Positions 30,217 through 38,205 of a DNA stretch of 64,000 nucleotides are shown piece by piece. Position 1 is the first letter of the stretch. Every line of letters starts with the position of its first letter. A program made the translations under genes and the position numbers. A model generated the notes under the pieces. That model made no database searches. It saw only the letters and a list, made by a program, of their open reading frames with translations, and was not told where the DNA came from. The stretch is from UBA3006 sp036746695 (lineage in GTDB: Bacteria > Actinomycetota > Acidimicrobiia > Acidimicrobiales > Ilumatobacteraceae), in contig DAIODP010000001.1 in the NCBI GenBank assembly GCA_036746695.1, positions 682,001-746,000 on the forward strand, in the 5' to 3' direction.

Positions 30217-30779
30217 GAACCGAACTGCTCTTTCAGTAAGTTCAATTGCTCGGCCAGCAACGTTTCGGTAAGTTGCCCGGCAATTCGCAATCGAACATAA
30301 CCATTCGGGTCGATCACCCATGTTTCAGGAACTTTTGCTACGCCAAACGCAACAGAAATTGCAGCGTCACTGTCACGAACTTTTGTCCAGTCGCCGCCGT
30401 TTGCGTCAAAAAAGTTTTGCACCGCTCCGTCGCTGTCATCGTTGATGATGGTGTACAACTCGGCAGGGTTTGCTGACTTCGCTTCCGCTTCCGCAAATGC
30501 GACCAAGTCGGGATGCTCGTTGACGCACGGGACACACGTGGAGTTGAAAAAATTGAAGATGACCCACGAACCTTTGCGGCGCGCAAGTTCAAACGTCTCG
30601 TCTTCTAGCGTTGTACTGACGACAGCAGGCGCAGGATTGCCCAACAACGGAGATTCCGCGTTGTCACTCGGGTTCGGGTCTGCCGTTACCAACACTATGA
30701 GCAGCGCTCCAAGCACAACACCAACGATTGTTGCGACGAATGGTGCAACGCGACGCTGCCGCGTTGGAGCGACGGTCAT
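30213..30779 (-). CDS. ccmG: CcmG/DsbE-type thioredoxin-like protein
   Basis: The 188-residue product has an N-terminal TM (near 12-30) and a TlpA-like thioredoxin fold with FFNSTCVPCVNEHP as the active site, then a conserved Pro loop in VAKVPETWVIDPNGYVRLR. It keeps apocytochrome Cys residues reduced on the outer membrane face. It overlaps ccmF and ccmH by 4 nt each. Confidence 0.9.
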   Translation of the reverse strand: MTVAPTRQRRVAPFVATIVGVVLGALLIVLVTADPNPSDNAESPLLGNPAPAVVSTTLEDETFELARRKGSWVIFNFFNSTCVPCVNEHPDLVAFAEAEAKSANPAELYTIINDDSDGAVQNFFDANGGDWTKVRDSDAAISVAFGVAKVPETWVIDPNGYVRLRIAGQLTETLLAEQLNLLKEQFGS

Positions 30780-32746
30780 CTTGAGACCTCATGCGAATCG
30801 ATAAGAGCCGACGTCGGGTCGGTTGGCTTTCGTCGCTTGCCGGGAAATGCCGCAAGCACCGTGCCAACTGCCATCAAGCCCGAACCAATCCATAGCCACA
30901 AGATGAGCGGCTTGATAAACACTTTGATCCGTGCCTCGTTGGAATCTTGACGAACGGGTGGCTCCAGCGTCAAGTAAATATCGGAACCGAAACCAGTTCT
31001 AACGGATGGAGTTCCAACGTTCATTCCAATTTTTGTGAACTTCGTAATTGCTGGCGCATACGGCTTTCCACCATCGACACTGACGAGGGCTTTCACACTG
31101 ATGTCGCGGTCGGTGGTGATCTGTACAACATCTATCAACTCGAAGGTGTGGCCACTAAACGTGGCGGGCTTACCAACCACAAGCGACAACTCCTGGCTGC
31201 GCGTAAAACTGTTGGACGCTGCGAGCGCCACGGAGATCATGATGACGCCAACATGCACAATCATGCCGCCGTTGGCGCGGCCAACAAGACCACGCCAGCC
31301 TTGGCGTCGCGTTGCCAGTACCACCTGGCGAAGTGCCGAACCCGTTGCAAAGCCACCCAAGCCAAACGCAAGCAGTGGCGCAAAACCGGTAGCGCCAACG
31401 AACACGCTGAATGCAAGTGCACCAATGCCACACCACGCTGGCCAGAACAACCGCTGTGACAACAACTCTCCCGAAGCTTTACGCCATGGCAGCACGGGAG
31501 CAATCGCCATCAAAGTCAGCATTGCTATGCCGATGGGAATTGTTAATTGATCAAAAAACGGCTCACCAACAACGATCGTTCGAGACTGCAGGGCCTCGAC
31601 AACAAGAGGAAAGACTGTGCCCAACAAAACCACGAATGCAAAAACTGCAAAGAGCACGTTGTTGGCAAGGAATGCACCTTCGCGTGAAAGAGCCGAGTCG
31701 ATGCTGCCTGGCGAATGCAACCGATCGCCGCGCCATCCAATGAGGCCAACCGAGACAACAACGATGATTGCGAAAAATGCCAACAGCCACGGCCCGATTG
31801 CACTCTCGCTAAACGCATGAACGCTGTTAAGCACACCAGACCGAGTGAGGAATGTCCCGAGGATGGTGAGGCTGAATGTGGATACCAACAACGACAGGTT
31901 CCACACTCGAAGCATTCCGCGGCGTTCTTGCACGAGCACCGAATGGATGTATGCCGTTGCGGTAAGCCACGGCAGGAGCGACGCGTTTTCAACTGGGTCC
32001 CACGCCCACACCCCACTCCAGCCCAGCACCTCGTAACTCCACCATCCACCAAGGATGATGCCGATTGTGAGAAACCCCCAGGCAAACAGTGTCCAACGGC
32101 GGGTTGCAAGCAACCAACCTTCGCCGACCCTGCCTGTAATCATCGCAGCAATCGCGAATGCGAATGGAACTGTCATGCCTACGTATCCCAAATACAACAG
32201 CGGCGGATGGAACATCACGAGCAAGTGATTTTGCAGGAGAGGGTTTGGGCCCGGCCCATCGACGACACCGGCAGCGCCTGCGACGAATGGGTTTGCTGGG
32301 CCGAAAGAAAGCAAAAAGAAAAACAGTGAGACAATGAACATCACGCCGATTGCCCAATTAGTCAGCACGTCGTCCATTTTCTTTCGCAGCCAGAAACTGA
32401 CCGCCACGGTGTAGCCCGCAAGGATGAGCACCCACATCAAGAGCGAACCCTCGAGTGCACTCCATACCGCGGCGAAGTTATACAGCGCAGGAGTTGCAGT
32501 GCTGCCCACTTTTTGCACGTACTCAAGTGAAAAGTCGCGAGTGATCATTGCGTATTCCATTGACGCAAATGCACCGACAGCAGCCACTGCATTGAGCACT
32601 GCAAAGCGCGAAATGAGTTTGGTGACGGAAGCCTCGCGCGTGCGCGCACTCGAGATGGATGCAATAGCACCAAATAGCGAACCTACGATGCCAACAAGTA
32701 GCAGCGCCCGACCAATCGTTCCGGCTACCCCGCTATCGGCGAACAC
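30776..32746 (-). CDS. ccmF: Cytochrome c heme lyase subunit CcmF
   Basis: The 656-residue product is polytopic (about 15 TM). The WWD heme-handling domain is intact: GGWWSYEVLGWSGVWAWDP followed by VENASLLPWL, and conserved His residues sit in MFHPPLLYLGYVG and near the C-terminal periplasmic domain. It ligates heme from CcmE to apocytochrome c. The start is GTG 32746, 22 nt inside ccmE, so translation is coupled. Confidence 0.94.
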   Translation of the reverse strand: MFADSGVAGTIGRALLLVGIVGSLFGAIASISSARTREASVTKLISRFAVLNAVAAVGAFASMEYAMITRDFSLEYVQKVGSTATPALYNFAAVWSALEGSLLMWVLILAGYTVAVSFWLRKKMDDVLTNWAIGVMFIVSLFFFLLSFGPANPFVAGAAGVVDGPGPNPLLQNHLLVMFHPPLLYLGYVGMTVPFAFAIAAMITGRVGEGWLLATRRWTLFAWGFLTIGIILGGWWSYEVLGWSGVWAWDPVENASLLPWLTATAYIHSVLVQERRGMLRVWNLSLLVSTFSLTILGTFLTRSGVLNSVHAFSESAIGPWLLAFFAIIVVVSVGLIGWRGDRLHSPGSIDSALSREGAFLANNVLFAVFAFVVLLGTVFPLVVEALQSRTIVVGEPFFDQLTIPIGIAMLTLMAIAPVLPWRKASGELLSQRLFWPAWCGIGALAFSVFVGATGFAPLLAFGLGGFATGSALRQVVLATRRQGWRGLVGRANGGMIVHVGVIMISVALAASNSFTRSQELSLVVGKPATFSGHTFELIDVVQITTDRDISVKALVSVDGGKPYAPAITKFTKIGMNVGTPSVRTGFGSDIYLTLEPPVRQDSNEARIKVFIKPLILWLWIGSGLMAVGTVLAAFPGKRRKPTDPTSALIDSHEVSR

Positions 32747-33210
32747 GCTTGGCTTTCGGCTTCATCAATACGTTGCCCGTTGTCGGCAACGTACTCATTG
32801 GAGTGTTTGACCTCGATGCGGTTGGCTTCAAACACATCGCCAGCAAGTCGACCGTGCACAACAACGGGAATGCACTCTTGAAAAATGCCACCAGGATCGC
32901 CCGCGTACGTTACGGCCAATTCTTTATTGTTATAAATCATGATGAAGTCGGTGGTTCCACTCTTTGCGGCAAGCGAACCCTCTTCAACCGTGCCCTGCAC
33001 CCTGATGCGGCGGTCTGCTTCGCAGCCTTCGCGAACCCCAATTTCATCCACGTTGCAGTAGTAATCGATAGCCGATGTGAGGAATTGACTCACGATGACG
33101 CCGCCACCAATCACAATAAGCACCAAGACCGCAACATAACCCCACTTGGTTTTTCGCTTGCGCGGCGCGAGCGGTGCGTTGTCGGGGGAAGTTCGTGGCG
33201 TTAAGTCCAA
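32725..33210 (-). CDS. ccmE: Heme chaperone CcmE
   Basis: The 161-residue product has an N-terminal TM (KWGYVAVLVLIVIGGGVIVS), an OB-fold with RIRVQGTVEEGS, FIMIYNNKELAVTYAGDPGGIFQE (in parts) and VVVHGRL, and the heme site VKHSNEY with the covalent His and the Tyr four residues later, the canonical H-x3-Y form. TTG 33210 was chosen because it overlaps the ccmD stop and has AAGGA upstream; longer in-frame ORFs run into ccmD and ccmC. Confidence 0.9.
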   Translation of the reverse strand: MDLTPRTSPDNAPLAPRKRKTKWGYVAVLVLIVIGGGVIVSQFLTSAIDYYCNVDEIGVREGCEADRRIRVQGTVEEGSLAAKSGTTDFIMIYNNKELAVTYAGDPGGIFQECIPVVVHGRLAGDVFEANRIEVKHSNEYVADNGQRIDEAESQACSPIAG

Positions 33211-33335
33211 GGCTTGTCCTTGTCGGGCACCTGACGCGACAATCTTCGTCCTTGCGTCAGCGTAAACGCAACGAAGCCGATGATCGAACCAAATGTAATG
33301 ATGTACACAAGCGAAATAAAGCCAACATCTTTCAT
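33201..33335 (-). CDS. ccmD: Small heme exporter subunit CcmD
   Basis: This 44-codon gene encodes MKDVGFISLVYIITFGSI, the rest of one TM, then a basic tail RRLSRQVPDKDKPWT, the usual CcmD layout. ATG 33335 overlaps the ccmC stop by ATGA and its TAA (33201-33203) overlaps the ccmE TTG start. CcmD helps release holo-CcmE from the CcmABC complex. It is easily missed because of its length. Confidence 0.83.
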   Translation of the reverse strand: MKDVGFISLVYIITFGSIIGFVAFTLTQGRRLSRQVPDKDKPWT

Positions 33336-34075
33336 GCTTGACTACCTTCAGCAATGCGCTCATTCAACGCAGAATCCAATTGTGTTGTAAGCAATACATC
33401 GCGCATTGCCATCACGCGTTGTCGGTGAGAAACCATCCAAGCAAACGTGCATGTAAAACCGATGACACCAATGAACAGTGTTGTCAGCATTAACCCATCC
33501 ATTTTGATATCACCATCGGTGCTCAACACGCTGGCTCGCTGATGCAACGACCGCCACAACACCACACTGAAATGAACAAGTGGAATTTCAAGAACAGCGA
33601 GCATTGCAACAACAGCAGACCTGCGCGCGCGCTGCTGCGGTGATCCACCAAGGCCACGTACGGCCATGTAACCGAGATAGGTGACAAAGAGAAATGCTGT
33701 CGTTGTCAGGCGCGGATCCCATTCCCAAAAAGTGCCCCAAGTAAGCCGACCCCAGAGGCTTCCGCTAATCAATGTGATTGCCATAAACATGAGGCCCACC
33801 TCGGCTGACGCACCAGCAACGCGGTCGAAGCCAAGCGAGTGCTTCTTGCCGAACATGAACATTGCCGAAGCAATGCCCGTGACGATGAAAGCCAAGTACG
33901 CCACCCACGCGGTGGGCACATGCACATACATAATTCGTACGCTCTCGCCCTGATTGAGATCGGCCGGAGTAAAAAACAAGCCACCAACTACCACCCAAGT
34001 CATGCACGCAATTGCAAGCAGGCCAAACAGACGTGTGCTTGGCGTTCCAACGCTTCGTACTGCAGTGCTATTCAT
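33332..34075 (-). CDS. ccmC: Heme exporter/transfer membrane protein CcmC
   Basis: The 247-residue product has six TM helices and the WWD-type heme domain in SGSLWGRLTWGTFWEWDPRL, flanked by conserved His residues (MYVHVPTAW). CcmC loads heme on CcmE. It lies 10 nt after ccmB and overlaps ccmD by 4 nt. Confidence 0.93.
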   Translation of the reverse strand: MNSTAVRSVGTPSTRLFGLLAIACMTWVVVGGLFFTPADLNQGESVRIMYVHVPTAWVAYLAFIVTGIASAMFMFGKKHSLGFDRVAGASAEVGLMFMAITLISGSLWGRLTWGTFWEWDPRLTTTAFLFVTYLGYMAVRGLGGSPQQRARRSAVVAMLAVLEIPLVHFSVVLWRSLHQRASVLSTDGDIKMDGLMLTTLFIGVIGFTCTFAWMVSHRQRVMAMRDVLLTTQLDSALNERIAEGSQA

Positions 34076-34085
34076 GACTGTTTAA

Positions 34086-34781
34086 TCATTCCTCGATCAG
34101 TGCACCAAAAGAAAGCAGGCCGCCAATGCCGAACAGCGCGGCGAAAATTGCCAGCACTCCGACCCAGGGCCAACCATCCGCAAGCACTGCTCCTCCGCTT
34201 AAAAATGCCGATTCCGTTGCGCGGGTTGCGCTTAGGACTACTGGCGCGACAACCGGCAACAAAAGCAGTGGAAGCAATGTTTCCCTGCCTCTGGCGCCGG
34301 CGGTTAAGCCACCATAAAGAGTACCCACGAAGGCCAAACCAGCCGTTGCGCAAAGCACACAAGTGACCAACAGCACTAAGCCGTCAAGCGAAATTTGCAC
34401 TTGATACAGCACAACAGCAAGGACAAACAGCAGCAGCTCGAGTGTTAATAACTGCACAAACAATGCGGCCGACTTTCCAAGAAAAATACCTTGCGAGTCG
34501 ACACCCGCAACGCGAAGTGCGTCCAGGGCGCCGTCACTTGTCTCAACTGCATACGAGCGTTGCACCACAATGAACAGACTGAACAGCGTGGCCAACCACA
34601 CCAAACCACCGGCCACACGTTGCAGTACGGCGTCGTTGTCCAAAGCAAACGCGAACATCACCATCACGAGCCCAGAAAATGGAAGCACCTGTTGCACAAC
34701 AATGTGACTGCGCATTTCGATGCGTAAGTCTTTCTTGGCAATAACACGTGCAATGCGGGCAATGCTTGGCGAAGTACTCAT
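34086..34781 (-). CDS. ccmB: Heme exporter membrane protein CcmB
   Basis: The 231-residue product has six TM helices and the CcmB N-terminal pattern (VIAKKDLRIEMRSHIVVQQVLPFS, in parts, then LVMVMFAFALDN) with QRSYAVETSDGALDALRVAGVD (in parts) in the first loop. It partners CcmA in the ABC-type complex that frees holo-CcmE. The start overlaps the ccmA stop by ATGA. Confidence 0.92.
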   Translation of the reverse strand: MSTSPSIARIARVIAKKDLRIEMRSHIVVQQVLPFSGLVMVMFAFALDNDAVLQRVAGGLVWLATLFSLFIVVQRSYAVETSDGALDALRVAGVDSQGIFLGKSAALFVQLLTLELLLFVLAVVLYQVQISLDGLVLLVTCVLCATAGLAFVGTLYGGLTAGARGRETLLPLLLLPVVAPVVLSATRATESAFLSGGAVLADGWPWVGVLAIFAALFGIGGLLSFGALIEE

Positions 34782-35434
34782 GAGCGCTCCTGCACACGGC
34801 CAGCAACAACCGCAACGTTTCGTGTTGCTAAATGTTGTGCGCGCTCGATTTCGTGAGATGCAACAACAATCGTCGCCCCTAGTTGCGATGCCTCGCGCAA
34901 GATCGCATCAATTTCGTCTCGGCCTTTCGCATCGAGCCCTGCATGTGGTTCATCCAGCAACCACAGTTCCGCTCGGCGCACAATGAGGCAAGCCAACGCA
35001 CAACGACGTTTCTGACCTGCCGACAAATTACCAACCGCTCGGTTTGCGAGCGAACCGTCAATATCCATTCGAGACATCGCGGCATCAATCTCGCTTCGCG
35101 ATGCACCGACCATGCTCGCCCAAAACGAAATGTTGTCAGCAATGCTGAGATCGGCGTACAGGCCATTGTTGTGACCAAGCAAGCCAACACGTGAACGAAC
35201 TTGTTCACGCTCGTCTTGCACGTTGCATCCCAAAACAAAAGCAGTTCCGCGTTCAACTGGCATGAGCCCGGCACAAAGCCGCAGCAGTGTGGATTTGCCC
35301 GCCCCATTGGGCCCCTGCAACAACACAATCTCGCCTTTTGTTACGTGCAGTGTTGCGCCGGCAAGCGCGGGGTAACCGTTGTAAACGGCCACAACATTGC
35401 GAAGGTCAATGATCGCGGAACTAAGCGCACCCAT
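34778..35434 (-). CDS. ccmA: Heme exporter ATP-binding protein CcmA
   Basis: The 218-residue product has Walker A GPNGAGKSTLLR, Q-loop region VGLLGHNNGLYADLS, signature NLSAGQKRRCALA, Walker B LWLLDEPHAGLD and switch His in ASHEIERA. ATG 35434 was chosen because the family starts directly before the first beta strand; the in-frame extension upstream runs through the crotonase gene. It follows the crotonase gene by 7 nt. Confidence 0.93.
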   Translation of the reverse strand: MGALSSAIIDLRNVVAVYNGYPALAGATLHVTKGEIVLLQGPNGAGKSTLLRLCAGLMPVERGTAFVLGCNVQDEREQVRSRVGLLGHNNGLYADLSIADNISFWASMVGASRSEIDAAMSRMDIDGSLANRAVGNLSAGQKRRCALACLIVRRAELWLLDEPHAGLDAKGRDEIDAILREASQLGATIVVASHEIERAQHLATRNVAVVAGRVQERS

Positions 35435-35441
35435 CGTGATG

Positions 35442-36179
35442 TCAGTTTCCAGTAAAACGCGGTGGGCGCTTTTGCAAAAATGCTTCTCGCCCTTCACGCG
35501 CGTCGTCGCTTGCAACTGCGCGTTCGCGGGCCTGACTAACGAGCGCATCAAACTCGGGCTCCCCTGCAGAAGACTCGAGGGCAATCTTGTGACCGGCAAT
35601 GGTGAGTGGCGCAAGCTGAGAAATTTCGTTGGCCCATTCGACGGCATCGCCAAGATGCCCGATGCGATGCACCGCACCAATTGCGAATAATTCTTTTGCC
35701 GTATATGTCTTTGCCGCGAGCAACATTGCCCGCGCAACAGGCCAAGACATCTCTCGAGTAAAACGCTCAATCGTCCAGTGATTCACCACAAGGCCCAGTT
35801 TCGCCGCAGGAACACCAAAAATGCTGTCGGGCGTGGCAACTCGCAAATCGCATACTGCTGCAAGTTGCGCACCTGCGCCAAGCGCCGGGCCATCAATAGA
35901 TGCGAGCGTGACACATGACAACTTCGTGAAGCCACGCAACACTTCGTTCAGTTGAGAATGAAAATCTTCCTCGCGAACACCTGCAAGATCGGCACCAGCA
36001 CAGAATGCGGGTGGCGTGCCCGTCAACACCAATGCACGAATGCGGCGTTGCTCGGCGTCTTTTTGAATCTGTCGAAGTTCGATCAGCGTTTGCAGGTCAA
36101 CGGCATTGCGCTTTTGGGGGCGATCGAGCGTAACGACGGCCGTCAAGTCCGACCACTCAACCTTGACTGCGTCTACCAT
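35442..36179 (-). CDS. Enoyl-CoA hydratase/isomerase (crotonase) family protein
   Basis: The 245-residue product has the crotonase pattern: VTLDRPQKRNAVD, the oxyanion-hole segment ALVLTGTPPAFCAGADLAGV (20 residues), SIDGPALGAGAQLAAVCDLR (second oxyanion loop) and a C-terminal FLQKRPPRF. The catalytic Glu pair is not obvious (KLGLVVNHWTIERF replaces the usual region), so the exact reaction is open. ATG 36179 is preferred, with TAACCT 7 nt upstream. It heads the ccm operon, a connection with no obvious metabolic logic. Confidence 0.85.
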   Translation of the reverse strand: MVDAVKVEWSDLTAVVTLDRPQKRNAVDLQTLIELRQIQKDAEQRRIRALVLTGTPPAFCAGADLAGVREEDFHSQLNEVLRGFTKLSCVTLASIDGPALGAGAQLAAVCDLRVATPDSIFGVPAAKLGLVVNHWTIERFTREMSWPVARAMLLAAKTYTAKELFAIGAVHRIGHLGDAVEWANEISQLAPLTIAGHKIALESSAGEPEFDALVSQARERAVASDDAREGREAFLQKRPPRFTGN

Positions 36180-36186
36180 GGGTTTG

Positions 36187-36192
36187 AGGTTA
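36187..36192 (-). promoter_or_regulatory. -10 element of the crotonase-ccm operon (leaderless)
   Basis: TAACCT on the minus strand is 7 nt before ATG 36179. It overlaps the start codon of the divergent gene at 36192, so only 12 nt separate the two start codons. Confidence 0.5.
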
Positions 36193-36476
36193 TGACTTCT
36201 TCGCCCCAACCAATTGATCCGACCTCGCTCGACCCCGTACGCCAGCGCCGAAAGCGCATTGCGCTGTGGACTTCTGTGGCCAGCAGATTGGGCTACTCCT
36301 GTTTTGGGGCGTCCATCGTTGCGGTGGCTGTGGGGCTGTTGGGCTCGTTCACTCCGCTTGTTGGGCGCATCGCAACAGGCGGGCTGATTGTGGGGTCCAT
36401 CCTGCTTGCGCCGGCAATCGTGCTCGGTTACGCAATCAAAGCTGCAGAAAAAGAAGACCGAATAAACGGCGTTTAA
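36192..36476 (+). CDS. Small two-TM membrane protein, hypothetical
   Basis: The 94-residue product has a Pro-rich start (SSPQPIDPTSLDPVRQRRKR), two hydrophobic helices (near 25-47 and 58-82, the latter RIATGGLIVGSILLAPAIVL) and a charged tail (KAAEKEDRINGV). It is likely an inner-membrane protein with both ends inside. ATG 36192 is the only sensible start. I do not recognise a family. It is followed by a TetR gene 31 nt later. Confidence 0.72.
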   Translation: MTSSPQPIDPTSLDPVRQRRKRIALWTSVASRLGYSCFGASIVAVAVGLLGSFTPLVGRIATGGLIVGSILLAPAIVLGYAIKAAEKEDRINGV

Positions 36477-36493
36477 TTATTGTGCGTGACCAG

Positions 36494-36499
36494 TACCGT
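36494..36499 (+). promoter_or_regulatory. -10 element of tetR at 36508 (leaderless)
   Basis: TACCGT is followed by 8 nt and ATG 36508; there is no Shine-Dalgarno sequence. Confidence 0.45.
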
Positions 36500-36507
36500 G
36501 TTGGCTG

Positions 36508-37092
36508 ATGTCTACCCGGTTACCCGCCATAGAGCGAAAAGAACAACTACTTGATCTGGCTTTACAAGTGTTTGCGACCAAGGGTTTCCACGATGCATCA
36601 ATGACCGACATCGCCGAATTGGCGGGCGTAACCAAGCCTGTGGTGTATCAACACTTCGAATCGAAGCGGGCGTTGTTCCTGGCAATCATCGACAACGTTG
36701 GAAAAAAGATGATCAGCGAGATCACGCAAGCCACCAGCCAGGCCCCAGATGGCAAGTCGAAAGCCGAGCAAGGAACCATTGCCTTCTTCCGCTGGGTTGC
36801 AAACGACTCCCATTCATTTAAGTTTTTGTATGACAGCGGAACGCGAAACGATCCAGAGTTTGCGGAAGCAGTAAAGCAAGTGACGAAAAGGAGTGCAGAT
36901 GCAATTGCGCCCCTTATCGCCATCGACCTCGACGCCGCTCACTTGCGCACCCTTGCGCACGGCGTTGTCGGTGCATCAGAGGGTGTCGCACGACACTTAC
37001 TTGCAACTAATCCTTCGTTTAACCCAGACGTAGTAGGCAAACAGGTTGCCGATTTGTTGTGGGCTGGTCTGCGCGGAGTGGGTAGCGATTAA
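36508..37092 (+). CDS. TetR family transcriptional regulator
   Basis: The 194-residue product has a typical TetR HTH: RKEQLLDLALQVFATKGFHD (in similar form), SMTDIAELAGVTKPVVYQHF and ESKRALFLAIID. The C-terminal ligand domain is helical and not diagnostic. Neighbours are a small membrane protein upstream and a DtxR-type regulator downstream, so the target is unclear. Confidence 0.88.
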   Translation: MSTRLPAIERKEQLLDLALQVFATKGFHDASMTDIAELAGVTKPVVYQHFESKRALFLAIIDNVGKKMISEITQATSQAPDGKSKAEQGTIAFFRWVANDSHSFKFLYDSGTRNDPEFAEAVKQVTKRSADAIAPLIAIDLDAAHLRTLAHGVVGASEGVARHLLATNPSFNPDVVGKQVADLLWAGLRGVGSD

Positions 37093-37111
37093 GCCCCTGC
37101 CATAAGAGGAG

Positions 37112-37117
37112 TAGCCT
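37112..37117 (+). promoter_or_regulatory. -10 element of the dtxR-family gene (leaderless)
   Basis: TAGCCT ends 7 nt before ATG 37125. A GAGGAG (37106-37111) lies too far upstream to act as a Shine-Dalgarno for this ATG. Confidence 0.48.
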
Positions 37118-37124
37118 GACCTGT

Positions 37125-37787
37125 ATGGCAAACCCCGGCGAACATCACCCAGCGTTCGAGGAATATTGCGAGTGCATTTTCGAACTGCACGAAGACAATC
37201 TTGATGTCATTCAGGCGCGCGTTGCCGATCGGTTGAGTGTCTCTCGCCCATCTGTATCGGAAATGATCAAGCGAATGGAAGCCGAAGGCCTGATCCGTTT
37301 ACGTGGTACAAAAATCTTGTTGACCGATGAGGGAACACTGCTGGCTACAAAGGTTGTGCGTCGCCACCGCATAGCGGAGCGATTTCTCACCGACATCCTT
37401 GGGCTTTCGTGGGCCACCGCCCACCATGAGGCTGGCAAGTGGGAACACGTGCTCAGCGCAGAAGTCGAAGCCGCAATGAACCGTTTGTTGAACAACCCAA
37501 CAACCTGCCCGCACGGCAACTCCATTCCTGGCTCGGCCCACCGAGAGGTGCACATGACGTCACTCGCCGATATCCAAATCGGCCTGCCCTACACCGTTGG
37601 TCGAATTACCGAAGAACTTGAACACACCACCGGCGTTCTCGAGTTTTTGGAAAGCGTCAACCTTGTTGTCGGCACAACTGCAACAGTCACTGCACGCAGT
37701 GAAGACGGAAACATCACGGTGCGCATTAACGACGACGAAGTCACGATCGACTCGTTCATCGGCAATCGCGTTCTCGTCAACGCCTAA
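37125..37787 (+). CDS. DtxR/MntR family metal-dependent transcriptional regulator
   Basis: The 220-residue product has an N-terminal winged HTH (IQARVADRLSVSRPSVSEMI, KRMEAEGLI), a dimerisation domain with metal-ligand-like residues (RRHRIAERFLTDILG, HHEAGKWEH) and TTCPHGNSIPG, typical of DtxR/IdeR proteins, then a FeoA/SH3-like C-terminal domain (from about 150). Such proteins repress iron or manganese uptake genes when metal is bound. The lipoprotein gene 7 nt downstream may be co-transcribed. Iron versus manganese specificity cannot be decided. Confidence 0.9.
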   Translation: MANPGEHHPAFEEYCECIFELHEDNLDVIQARVADRLSVSRPSVSEMIKRMEAEGLIRLRGTKILLTDEGTLLATKVVRRHRIAERFLTDILGLSWATAHHEAGKWEHVLSAEVEAAMNRLLNNPTTCPHGNSIPGSAHREVHMTSLADIQIGLPYTVGRITEELEHTTGVLEFLESVNLVVGTTATVTARSEDGNITVRINDDEVTIDSFIGNRVLVNA

Positions 37788-37794
37788 TCACGCC

Positions 37795-38196
37795 ATGAAA
37801 AAGCCTTTGGTTCTCTCAATATTGGCAACGGCTGTATTGCTGACTGGGTGCGCAACCACCATTATCGATACCGCGCCAACAACCACCGCAGTTGCGCCGA
37901 CCAGCACCGTTCCCTCGGGCACCAACGAACAATTGTTGGAACAAATGCGACTGACAATTAGTGAAATTTCAAACGCAATGAGCGCGAGCGACAAAACTAG
38001 GGCAAGAGCAAGATTGGCCGACTTACAACTGGCATGGGACGTCTTACAACCACAGATTGCTGACAAGGGTGAACAGTTAACGCAGGACTTACAGCGTTTG
38101 ATTGATTTGGCAGACAGCGCAGTGACGCGCAACCGCCCCGCAGACGCCGACAAAGCACTTCGATTTTTACAAATCGTTATCGAATCGTTGACGTAA
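37795..38196 (+). CDS. Small putative lipoprotein
   Basis: The 133-residue product has a lipoprotein signal (LLTGC, anchored Cys19), a Thr/Pro-rich linker (TTTAVAPTSTVPSG) and a helical domain (EQLLEQMRLTISEISNAMSA and RARLADLQLAWDVLQPQI) that may form a coiled coil. ATG 37795 is chosen for the signal peptide; the longer in-frame ORF overlaps the DtxR gene. I do not recognise a family. Confidence 0.78.
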   Translation: MKKPLVLSILATAVLLTGCATTIIDTAPTTTAVAPTSTVPSGTNEQLLEQMRLTISEISNAMSASDKTRARARLADLQLAWDVLQPQIADKGEQLTQDLQRLIDLADSAVTRNRPADADKALRFLQIVIESLT

Positions 38197-38205
38197 CGGC
38201 AAAAA

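Noticed and set aside
31715..32329. Plus-strand ORF of 204 codons inside ccmF
   Set aside because: It is a shadow of the conserved ccmF frame, with a Cys/His/Arg-rich composition typical of antisense reading.
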